DNA of 5,594 nucleotides from Deltaproteobacteria bacterium (lineage in GTDB: Bacteria; Desulfobacterota; Desulfuromonadia; Geobacterales; Pseudopelobacteraceae): the NCBI GenBank assembly GCA_016219145.1, contig JACRCG010000145.1, forward strand, positions 1-5,594, in the 5' to 3' direction. Under the pieces are notes generated by a model that saw only the letters and a list, made by a program, of their open reading frames with translations, searched no databases and was not told the DNA's origin. This document shows, one piece after another, positions 1-5,594 of the stretch; positions within the stretch are counted from its first letter, which is position 1, and each line of letters begins with the position of its first letter. The translations under genes and the position numbers were made by a program.

Positions 1-109
1 ATGCCTGCCTATCTTCCTCGACACATCCGCACCTCGGACATGGGACATCAGCGTCGTACGGTATGTAAAACGCCTGGCATCGAGGGCTATAGGCGATGTA
101 AAGTGTCAT
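1..109 (-). CDS. Partial small cysteine-rich (zinc-ribbon-like) protein, N-terminal 36 codons
   Basis: An open frame starts at ATG 109-107 and runs off the left edge without a stop. It is the first Met after an in-frame TAA at 130-128. An AAGGA ribosome binding site (plus positions 114-118) lies 4 nt upstream, a little close. The 36 visible residues carry Cys at 11, 24, 27 and 29, the last three in a CPRCGC cluster, followed by acidic residues (VEEDRQ). A CPxCG knuckle is typical of half a zinc ribbon, so a small metal-binding or nucleic-acid-binding protein is plausible, but I do not recognise the family. The gene lies 56 nt downstream of the hsdR stop on the same strand, so it may be the last gene of the operon. 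Alternatively it has its own promoter: a TATAAA sits at plus 127-132, with only a weak -35. The protein is cut by the window, and a chance ORF cannot be excluded. Confidence 0.5.
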   Translation of the reverse strand, partial: MTLYIAYSPRCQAFYIPYDADVPCPRCGCVEEDRQA

Positions 110-165
110 TGATTCCTTTCCAACATTTTATAGGGCAATGGGCCAACAAAATAAAATCAACCCCA

Positions 166-3100
166 TCAGCTCCCTACTGCTGTTTCAGGCCGCAACTTTG
201 ACCCCTTCCCGGAAACCGCCTGATCATACCAATTGAACATCTCCGAGAAAAAGAACTTCCCAAAGCCGGTATCGGTTTCGGTCTTGGACATAAAACTCAG
301 GAATTCATCGGCATTGCTGAGGAAGGCCTCTTTGATGCTGTCCTGGAGTTTCTGTCTGCGCATGTGGTCGATGGAGTCGGTTTTGAAGGCCGCCCTTAGC
401 GCCTCGTCCTTTTCCAGCTTTTGCTTGATGGCGCCAACCACCCGGTCCGCCTCTTCAAAGGAAATCCCGTACTCTTTGTTCAGTTTTTCAATAATGAGTT
501 TGATTTTTTCCTCATCCCCACGGCCGCGCCGGTATCCGTCATCCGGGGTCAGCTCCAGAACGCCATCCTCGCCTTTCAGGGTGATGCGGCCGTTTTGCTC
601 TTCCTGGGCGCGGTATTTGTCCATGTCGATCATCTCGATCACTTCCAGCGGCAAGGTCTGCATTTCATAGGGTAATTGCCGCACCAGCAGCTTGGCAAAG
701 AGATAAAACTTTTCCAGGGCCGTGTCGGTAAAGGTCATGATCTGGCTGATGAAACTGTATTGCTTCACATAACGGGCGGTACCCTTGCGGAATTTTTCCT
801 TGGCCTCTGCCTTCCGTTTTTCATAGTCCTTTTTGTCTTTGTGTTCTGCCGCCAAGTTCTCGTAGCCGTTATCAACGATGCGCTTGAAGAATGGCTGCAA
901 CTTTTCCGACTTCACTTTTTTGACCAAAAACAAATCCACAAACTCCGCCACGTCTTCCGGCGTAAAGACCCTTGCCTGTTCCAGCGTGTATTTGAGGTTA
1001 TAAAGTTTGATCGGTTTGGTCGCGCCTTCCAGCTCGGTGGTCTGGTAATAATCCTGGAATGATGCCTGGATGGTCTCCTGTGTGTTCACAAAATCAAGCA
1101 CCATGGTGTCCTGTTTAAGCGGGTGGAAGGTTCGGTTCAGGCGGCTCAGGGTCTGCACCGCCGCCACGCCCCCCAGCTTCTTGTCCACATACATGGTATG
1201 CAACAGGGGCTGATCAAAACCGGTCTGGAATTTATTGGCCACCACCAACAGGCGCTGGGCTGGATTTTTGAAGGCTTCCCCAATGTCGCCGGTGCCGGGC
1301 GGGTTCATGTTGTCTTCTGTGTATTTTTGCTCATTAATGGTCACCGTGCCGGAAAACGCCACCAGCACGCCAAAGCTCAGATTCTGTTCACGCACCACTT
1401 CATCTAGGGCCTGCTTATAAAGCACGGCATGGGCGCGGGAGTGGGTCACCACCATTGCCTTGGCCTTGGCCTGGCCGGCGATCTTGTGGGACGTGTTGCG
1501 GGTGAAATGGTCCACGATGATATGGGCCTTGCGCCTGATGGCAAACTCATGCTGATCCACATATTGCAGCATGAGCCGCCGGGCCTTGAGCTTTTCCACC
1601 TGCTTTTCCCCATCAGCCTTTTCGTTTTCAATCAGCTCGAAATAGGTCTTGTAGGTGGTGTAACTCGCCAGCACATCCAAAATGAACCCCTCGGCGATGG
1701 CCTGGCGCATGGTGTATTGATGGAAGGGGCGAAACCCCTTTTTGACACTGGTATCCTTTACGCCGAAAAGCTCCAGGGTCTTGTCTTTGGGGGTGGCGGT
1801 GAAGGCAAAGAACGACAGGTGCGGCAACTTTTGCCGGGCCTTCTGGATCTTTTCAAGCTGCGACTCGATGGGATCGTCTACCTCTCTCAACTCGTCATCC
1901 TTTTTCAGGGCTTCTTCAAGCTGCGCGTCGCTGGTCAATACCAGGTGGAGGTCTTTCACGCCCTCCCCGGTCTGAGAGCTGTGCGCCTCGTCCACCAGCA
2001 CGGCAAACCGCTTGCCCGGAATTTTTGTCAGTTCGCCGACAAAACCAAATTTTTGTAGCGTTGAAATGACGATCTTATCACCGTGCGCCAGTGCCTGAGA
2101 TAGTTGTTTCGAGCCGTTGCGGATGTTTGTTACCACCCCTTTGATTTTCTCGAACTGCTTGATGGTGCCCTGCAACTGTCTGTCCAGCACCCGCCGGTCG
2201 GTAATGACGACGATGCTGTCAAACACCGGCTGCCCATCCGCGCCGCAAAGGTTGGCGAGCTGATGGGCCAGCCAGGCGATGCTGTTGGATTTGCCCGATC
2301 CGGCGCTGTGCTGGATCAGATAACTGTGACCGCTGCCGTTGGCCCTGGCATGGGCCAGCAGTTTGCGCACCACCATCAGTTGATGAAACCGCGGAAAGAT
2401 GAATTTTTCCTTGCCTGTCTTCTCATCTTGCTCGGAGTGCAGATAATTCTGGATCAACAGCAGCAGAGAATCCGCCTGCCAGATTCCCGGCTGGACCTCG
2501 CCGTCTTCGTCAACGAAGTTGTCCCACAGGTAGCTTGCGGCAAAGCGGCCGAAAATAACCGGGTTGCGGGTATCCCGGTTAAAGGGTAAAAACGCCGTGT
2601 CCTTTCCTTCCAAACGGGTCGTCATATAAGCTGCATCATCATCCAAAGCGAAGTGCACCATACAGCGCCGAAAGAACGGCTCGTTCTTATCGCGCCGCCG
2701 ATACTGGGCGATGGCATGTTGCACGTTTTGACTGGTAAAATGGTTTTTCAGCTCCACCGACACAATCGGCAGGCCGTTGAGCAGGATCACCATGTCTATG
2801 GACTGGTCGGGCGTTTTGGTGGAAAAATGCACCTGGCGCATCACCGCAAAGCGGTTGCCTTCATAACGGGCCTGATGCTCCGGATTGCCTCCGGCGGAAG
2901 GGCGGAAATAGGCAAGCTGGAGATTGATGCCATTAAATGACACCCCGTTTCTCAGCACTTCCAGGGTGCCCCGCTTCTGAATCAGGGTGGTGAGATACCC
3001 GGCCAGCGCGGTCTCCTCTTCACCGGGAAATTGTCTGCCCAGCTTCGCCCATTCCTTTGGCTGGGTTGCCATGATAAACGCCCTGGTCTCCGCCACGTCC

Positions 3101-3228
3101 AGCAAGGTTGCGGCATCGAATGCACTGCCGGGGCGCTCACGGTAAAACGGACTGGCGGCAAGGCTCTCGACGATCCCTTCTTCAGCGGCCCGTTCCGATA
3201 CCTGGCTGGTTTCGAGGTCTGATGTCAT
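166..3228 (-). CDS. hsdR: Type I restriction enzyme R subunit (nuclease/translocase)
   Basis: HsdR is the motor and nuclease of a type I restriction complex. With HsdM and HsdS it binds unmethylated target DNA, pumps DNA past itself using ATP and cuts at a distance. The 1020 residues match the usual full length (about 1000-1100). The N-terminal HSDR_N nuclease domain (about 15-215) shows Asp145, the Glu159-Leu-Lys161 pair in VELKN, and Gln175-Tyr176, the PD-(D/E)xK plus QxxxY-type pattern of this family. The helicase motor follows: Walker A in HSAGSGKSNS (Lys313), DEAH box 413-416, motif III TAT at 477-479, a motif V-like QTGFDQP at 668-674 and motif VI QTLSRLNR at 692-699. The C-terminal part (about 770-1000) is charged and helical, as in the region that docks on the methylase core. 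The ATG at 3228 is preceded by AAGGA (plus 3238-3242) with a 9-nt spacer. No frameshift or missing catalytic residue is seen. It lies 112 nt downstream of fic, in the same direction. Confidence 0.97.
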   Translation of the reverse strand: MTSDLETSQVSERAAEEGIVESLAASPFYRERPGSAFDAATLLDVAETRAFIMATQPKEWAKLGRQFPGEEETALAGYLTTLIQKRGTLEVLRNGVSFNGINLQLAYFRPSAGGNPEHQARYEGNRFAVMRQVHFSTKTPDQSIDMVILLNGLPIVSVELKNHFTSQNVQHAIAQYRRRDKNEPFFRRCMVHFALDDDAAYMTTRLEGKDTAFLPFNRDTRNPVIFGRFAASYLWDNFVDEDGEVQPGIWQADSLLLLIQNYLHSEQDEKTGKEKFIFPRFHQLMVVRKLLAHARANGSGHSYLIQHSAGSGKSNSIAWLAHQLANLCGADGQPVFDSIVVITDRRVLDRQLQGTIKQFEKIKGVVTNIRNGSKQLSQALAHGDKIVISTLQKFGFVGELTKIPGKRFAVLVDEAHSSQTGEGVKDLHLVLTSDAQLEEALKKDDELREVDDPIESQLEKIQKARQKLPHLSFFAFTATPKDKTLELFGVKDTSVKKGFRPFHQYTMRQAIAEGFILDVLASYTTYKTYFELIENEKADGEKQVEKLKARRLMLQYVDQHEFAIRRKAHIIVDHFTRNTSHKIAGQAKAKAMVVTHSRAHAVLYKQALDEVVREQNLSFGVLVAFSGTVTINEQKYTEDNMNPPGTGDIGEAFKNPAQRLLVVANKFQTGFDQPLLHTMYVDKKLGGVAAVQTLSRLNRTFHPLKQDTMVLDFVNTQETIQASFQDYYQTTELEGATKPIKLYNLKYTLEQARVFTPEDVAEFVDLFLVKKVKSEKLQPFFKRIVDNGYENLAAEHKDKKDYEKRKAEAKEKFRKGTARYVKQYSFISQIMTFTDTALEKFYLFAKLLVRQLPYEMQTLPLEVIEMIDMDKYRAQEEQNGRITLKGEDGVLELTPDDGYRRGRGDEEKIKLIIEKLNKEYGISFEEADRVVGAIKQKLEKDEALRAAFKTDSIDHMRRQKLQDSIKEAFLSNADEFLSFMSKTETDTGFGKFFFSEMFNWYDQAVSGKGSKLRPETAVGS

Positions 3229-3262
3229 TTTGAACGATCCTTTGAAAAATATGTCCGGGGCG

Positions 3263-3287
3263 TACCCATATCCATAAAATATGGGTA
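3263..3287. repeat. Perfect 9-bp inverted repeat (hairpin or operator) upstream of hsdR
   Basis: TACCCATAT at 3263-3271 and ATATGGGTA at 3279-3287 are exact reverse complements around a 7-base loop. As RNA on the hsdR strand this would form a 9-bp, AT-rich stem ending 34 nt before the hsdR start. No U-run follows it on that strand, so it is a poor terminator. A symmetrical protein-binding site, or a hairpin affecting mRNA stability or hsdR translation, is more likely. A third copy of the word (TACCCATGT) lies at 3333-3341. Confidence 0.55.
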
Positions 3288-3288
3288 A

Positions 3289-3319
3289 ATTTTAATGTTT
3301 TTTACTCATTTAGTTGCAA
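3289..3319 (-). promoter_or_regulatory. Weak candidate sigma70-type promoter for hsdR
   Basis: On the minus strand TTGCAA (3319-3314, 4 of 6 against TTGACA) and TAAAAT (3294-3289, 5 of 6 against TATAAT) are separated by 19 bp, longer than ideal. The pair lies in the most AT-rich part of the intergenic gap. A start site about 7 nt downstream would fall inside the 3263-3287 inverted repeat, a classic repressor position. hsdR could therefore be transcribed independently of fic. The evidence is base matching only. Confidence 0.22.
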
Positions 3320-3340
3320 TGTGTCCACGGCATACCCATG

Positions 3341-4423
3341 TCAGGAAACCAGAAGTTTGAGCAAGGCGGTATTCAGATAATAGACCTCGCGCCCTGCCTT
3401 GACCGACGTCAGCATGCCGATTCGCTCCAACTCCCGCAGATACTGTGAAGCCGTCTTGCGCTGGGCGATGCCGGCCTCTTCCAGGAAACGGATTTTGCAA
3501 TACGGCTGCCGGAAAAGCAGTTCAAGCAAATCCTTGGAATAGACCTTGGGCAGCTCCCGCTTCACTTGTTCAATGCCCTCGCGCATCAGGTCGCGGATGC
3601 CCAGGATGCGTTCACGGGTTGCCCGCGCCGTTTGTGCGATGGCGTCAAGCATATAAAGTATCCACGGTTCCCAGGCCTGGTCCTCGGTTACCCGTTTCAG
3701 GCCCGCATAATAATCGCCCTTATGGTCGATGATATGGCGGCTCAGATAAAGCACCGGGATGTCCAGCAGCCCCGTTTCGATCAAATAGAGGATGTTCAGA
3801 ATTCGCCCGGTGCGGCCATTGCCGTCGGTAAAGGGGTGAATCGCCTCAAACTGATAGTGCATGATTGCCAGCTTGATCAAGGGGTCGAGGTCGCTGTCGT
3901 CGTAGATAAAGCGTTCCAGGTTGGCCAGCTTGTCGCGGATGACGGCCTCTCCATCGGGAGGTGTGTAAATGACCTCACCCGATGGATTTGCCAGCTTGGT
4001 GCCCGGCGTGCGCCGCACCCCGGCGCCGGTGTCCTTTATGATCTGGAACAGCTCCTCGAACAGGCGGGTGGTCAAGGGCCGGTTCTCTTCTTTGAGGGAC
4101 TTGAAGCCATGCCAGAGGGCATCCTTATAACGGAGAACTTCCTTGGTGTGGGGATTGGTATGCTGCCCCTGGTCGGCAAAGGCGCGGTACAATTCGTCAT
4201 TGGTGGTGACGATGTTTTCGATCTCCGAGGACAGCTTGGCTTCCTGGAGGCCAATGGCCTGAATCAGCAGGGATTGATCCGGAATCAGTTCACCAGCTCC
4301 TTTCAACTCGGCCAGGGCTTTGTTGGCGGTAATGGCCTTTTTGAGCACGGCCCTGGTTTCCAGTTCCCCTGGCGGCGGCAACATGGGCAGGTCGTTGTAT
4401 GGCGTTTGCGGGTCAAAGGTCAT
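3341..4423 (-). CDS. fic: Fic family protein, class II, with C-terminal winged helix (probable protein AMP-transferase)
   Basis: Fic enzymes transfer AMP from ATP, or sometimes other phosphate-containing groups, to a hydroxyl side chain of a target protein, often switching it off. This 360-residue protein has the complete catalytic motif HPFTDGNGRTGR at 196-207, with catalytic His196, Asp200 and the GNGR anion nest. A beta-hairpin flap precedes it (about 148-158, VIYTPPDG). The N-terminal Fic_N region (about 25-110) carries the inhibitory motif SSEIEN at 65-70, matching [S/T]xxxE[G/N]. Glu69 is expected to block productive ATP binding, which makes this class II (SoFic-like, similar in length). 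Residues about 300-352 look like a winged helix-turn-helix (RFLEEAGIAQRKTASQYLRELERIGML), suggesting DNA binding or autoregulation. The ATG has an excellent GGAGGA site 7 nt upstream. The gene lies 48 nt after hsdS and 112 nt before hsdR on the same strand, inside the restriction operon. The target protein cannot be told from sequence. Confidence 0.95.
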   Translation of the reverse strand: MTFDPQTPYNDLPMLPPPGELETRAVLKKAITANKALAELKGAGELIPDQSLLIQAIGLQEAKLSSEIENIVTTNDELYRAFADQGQHTNPHTKEVLRYKDALWHGFKSLKEENRPLTTRLFEELFQIIKDTGAGVRRTPGTKLANPSGEVIYTPPDGEAVIRDKLANLERFIYDDSDLDPLIKLAIMHYQFEAIHPFTDGNGRTGRILNILYLIETGLLDIPVLYLSRHIIDHKGDYYAGLKRVTEDQAWEPWILYMLDAIAQTARATRERILGIRDLMREGIEQVKRELPKVYSKDLLELLFRQPYCKIRFLEEAGIAQRKTASQYLRELERIGMLTSVKAGREVYYLNTALLKLLVS

Positions 4424-4475
4424 GGGCGGTTCCTCCGCGACAGGATGATGATTCGGTGAGTTCTTGGGTGTTCAT
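4413..4475 (-). CDS. Possible 20-residue coupling or leader ORF between hsdS and fic
   Basis: An ATG at 4475-4473 overlaps the hsdS stop as ATGA. It has its own AGAAGGG ribosome binding site (plus 4484-4490) with an 8-nt spacer. The frame starts MNTQELTESS and ends at TGA 4415-4413, overlapping the first 11 nt of fic in another frame. This arrangement would keep ribosomes on the message from hsdS into fic. It could also be the remnant start of a gene that once followed hsdS. The peptide resembles nothing I know, and so short a frame could arise by chance. The positioning is the only support. Confidence 0.3.
   Translation of the reverse strand: MNTQELTESSSCRGGTAHDL
4431..4436 (-). promoter_or_regulatory. 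Strong Shine-Dalgarno site of fic
   Basis: GGAGGA on the minus strand, 7 nt before the fic ATG. It fixes the fic start and suggests efficient initiation of fic even without coupling from hsdS. It lies within the small 4413-4475 frame, so ribosomes translating that frame would open any structure around it. Confidence 0.7.
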
Positions 4476-5594
4476 GGTGTCAACCCTTCTTGTTTCATCC
4501 ATTGCAAAGCGTTCAGCCAACGCTCGCGCGGAATGCGCTCGTTGCTGGGATGCCAGTGGGTCAAAACCTCTTCGACAATATCGGCATCATTGCATGGCTG
4601 ACCGGCCCGAAGTCGGTCATTCCAGACCGCGAATAGGGTAGCAACAATCTCGCATCTCTCGGTGGTGAAAGAATGCAGCAGACTGAACAGACGGTCGAAT
4701 TTCGGCTTCTGCTCCGACCAGTAACGGGAAAAATATTTTTGATGGCCGCCCGCCTTTTCCATGGGAACGTAACGGGTTCCTTTCTCGCCTTTGACCGGTT
4801 GATACCATTTCTGTTTTTGAATCTGGCTTTCGACGGAACGGAGTGCCTGATTGTCGAACGGTCCTGCCGCTGCACGTTGGTATCGTCCCTCCAGATCGAT
4901 TCCCGCGTAGGCCTCCGAAAGATATAGAAACTTTTCCAATTTGACGCGGCCAAATGTTGGCTCTTGATGGAGACGGTGGATGATCTCCGAGCAAAGAACC
5001 GCCCGGAGAAAATGGACATTTGCCTTGGTGGGGCGCGATTCCACTTCAGTCTGTCGGATGACCGTCCGCTGGCCGGTGACGCATTCGTGGATCAGGGCGG
5101 CCCGGTATTCGGTCAGGAGGGTGAGTTGACGGGCGTAGGCGGAAAGAGTTAACTCGATCTGTAACTCACGTTCATTGATGAATTGACAAATCTCTTTTTG
5201 ATCTTCATATGGTGGAACTACAATTTTTTCCGGACTTAGACGGTCGATATTCAAATTCATTTGTGTATTCTCTGGAGCCAATGCATGAAGACGACTTTTC
5301 ATACAAAATAGCTGGTAATAGAGAAACTCAACGTCAATACCCAGGTAAGGAAAGAAACCAACAATACTGTCTGGCAAACACGCATTGATGCCCAATATGG
5401 CCAAATCACCAATGTTAGCAGCTATGGCCATCAAGAGCGTTCCAGCAGGAAATTCAACACTTATACTGTGGCCTTTTTCTGATAACGTTTGTGTATAGGT
5501 AGAGAGGTATTTGTTTGCAGTGGCAACATCGCCAGTTTGCACGAAAGGATATGGCCCATCATAAAGCACCGGGTCGGTTCTTGGTCTGTGTCCG
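4472..5594 (-). CDS. hsdS: Type I restriction specificity subunit S with C-terminal Panacea/DUF4065-like extension (5' end outside window)
   Basis: HsdS recognises the DNA target and scaffolds HsdM and HsdR. The frame is open to the right edge; there is no stop before GHRPRTDP at the edge, so the N-terminus is missing. Numbering here is from the GTG codon at 5569, which is internal. Residues 1-120 form one target-recognition domain: PYPFVQTGDV, then GTLLMAIAANIGDLAIL, then NIDRLSPEKIVVPPYEDQKEI, all hallmarks of methylase_S domains. Residues 121-170 are the conserved helical arm ending LLTEYRAALIHECVTGQ, where most HsdS proteins stop. Here about 180 more residues follow (about 185-365), with FGRVKLEKFLYLSEA at 206-220 and AAAGPFDNQ at 233-241, resembling the KLxKLLYFA...GP pattern of Panacea (SocA-like antitoxin) domains. 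Another recognition domain is probably upstream, unless this is a half-size single-domain HsdS. The stop overlaps an ATG (ATGA). The recognition domain is much poorer in GC than the rest of the gene. Confidence 0.93.
   Translation of the reverse strand, partial: GHRPRTDPVLYDGPYPFVQTGDVATANKYLSTYTQTLSEKGHSISVEFPAGTLLMAIAANIGDLAILGINACLPDSIVGFFPYLGIDVEFLYYQLFCMKSRLHALAPENTQMNLNIDRLSPEKIVVPPYEDQKEICQFINERELQIELTLSAYARQLTLLTEYRAALIHECVTGQRTVIRQTEVESRPTKANVHFLRAVLCSEIIHRLHQEPTFGRVKLEKFLYLSEAYAGIDLEGRYQRAAAGPFDNQALRSVESQIQKQKWYQPVKGEKGTRYVPMEKAGGHQKYFSRYWSEQKPKFDRLFSLLHSFTTERCEIVATLFAVWNDRLRAGQPCNDADIVEEVLTHWHPSNERIPRERWLNALQWMKQEGLTP

Larger units (their letters stand above)
3252..3342. repeat. 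Pair of imperfect 21-bp direct repeats flanking the fic-hsdR gap
   Basis: Plus positions 3252-3272 and 3322-3342 match at 17 of 21 bases, in the same orientation and exactly 70 bp apart. The shared core is TGTCC, two variable bases, GGC, a purine, TACCCAT, a purine, TC. The second copy overlaps the fic stop codon (3343-3341). The first copy contains the left arm of the inverted repeat at 3263-3287. They could be paired operator sites or a REP-like extragenic palindrome relic. The match is visible by eye, but the function is unknown. Confidence 0.5.

Noticed and set aside
1..201. A 66-codon plus-strand open frame at the left edge
   Set aside because: It overlaps the 3' end of hsdR, has no visible domain, and competes with the minus-strand frame that has a ribosome binding site and a cysteine cluster.
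1429..2058. A 209-codon plus-strand open frame, with others at 676-1062 and 2104-2589
   Set aside because: All are antisense to hsdR, whose helicase motifs fix the coding frame. The translations are low-complexity shadow sequence.
3263..3310. The inverted repeat followed by T-rich sequence on the plus strand as an intrinsic terminator
   Set aside because: The T-run is interrupted and distant from an AT-rich stem, and no plus-strand gene needs termination here. On the transcribed minus strand no U-run follows the stem.
3306..3500. A 64-codon minus-strand frame across the end of fic
   Set aside because: It is out of frame with fic, covers its winged-helix coding region and has no motif of its own.
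3566..4459. A 297-codon open frame on the plus strand antisense to fic
   Set aside because: It lies wholly opposite an unmistakable Fic gene with intact motifs. Its translation shows no recognisable domain, and such antisense frames are common over GC-rich genes.
4476..4487. A perfect TTGACA at the end of hsdS as a -35 box for fic
   Set aside because: No -10-like hexamer is found 15-19 bp downstream on the minus strand. The bases encode the last HsdS residues.
4561..5019. Nested minus-strand frames at 4561-5019 and 4617-4994
   Set aside because: They are alternate frames of the hsdS C-terminal extension. The hsdS frame is continuous and domain-like.
1..5594. tRNA, rRNA, CRISPR array or insertion sequence
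   Set aside because: No cloverleaf-like segment, regular spacer-repeat series, transposase frame or terminal inverted repeats were seen. Almost all bases lie in the four genes.

Overview
The window is the distal half of a type I restriction-modification locus, read entirely on the minus strand. In transcription order (right to left) it holds the 3' part of hsdS (specificity subunit, running off the right edge), a fic gene (Fic-domain AMP-transferase), a complete hsdR (restriction and translocation subunit), and the first 36 codons of a probable small cysteine-rich protein that runs off the left edge. hsdM and the start of hsdS are presumably beyond position 5594. Coding regions are about 55-60% GC, with Shine-Dalgarno sites and bacterial-style gene packing. 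This suits a mid-GC Gram-negative bacterium (a proteobacterium or a relative such as Desulfobacterota), but no housekeeping gene is present to fix the taxon, and such loci move horizontally.

Region 4472-5594 (hsdS): one target-recognition domain and the conserved helical arm are visible. They are followed by a C-terminal extension of about 180 residues that ordinary HsdS proteins lack and that resembles the Panacea/DUF4065 (SocA-like) antitoxin fold. The recognition domain is about 39% GC while the rest of the gene is about 55%, with a sharp step near 5160, which suggests a swapped recognition domain.

Region 4413-4475: a 20-codon open frame with a good ribosome binding site overlaps both the hsdS stop (ATGA) and the fic start, so translation of the three may be coupled. 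Region 3341-4423: a full-length class II Fic protein with an intact catalytic motif, an intact N-terminal inhibitory motif and a C-terminal winged helix.

Region 3229-3340: an AT-rich gap with a 9-bp perfect inverted repeat and further copies of the same TACCCATRT word, next to a weak candidate promoter for hsdR. Region 166-3228: an intact 1020-residue HsdR with nuclease and helicase motifs. Region 1-109: a partial ORF with a CPRCGC cysteine cluster.

Taken together: HsdS (with HsdM) would choose the DNA site, and HsdR would translocate and cut unmodified DNA. Fic occupies the place that the suicide anticodon nuclease PrrC takes in the prr locus, between hsdS and hsdR. With an antitoxin-like domain fused to HsdS and a potentially toxic AMP-transferase in the next gene, one reading is a restriction system carrying a built-in second-line abortive response. 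That reading is inference. The gene identities themselves are well supported.
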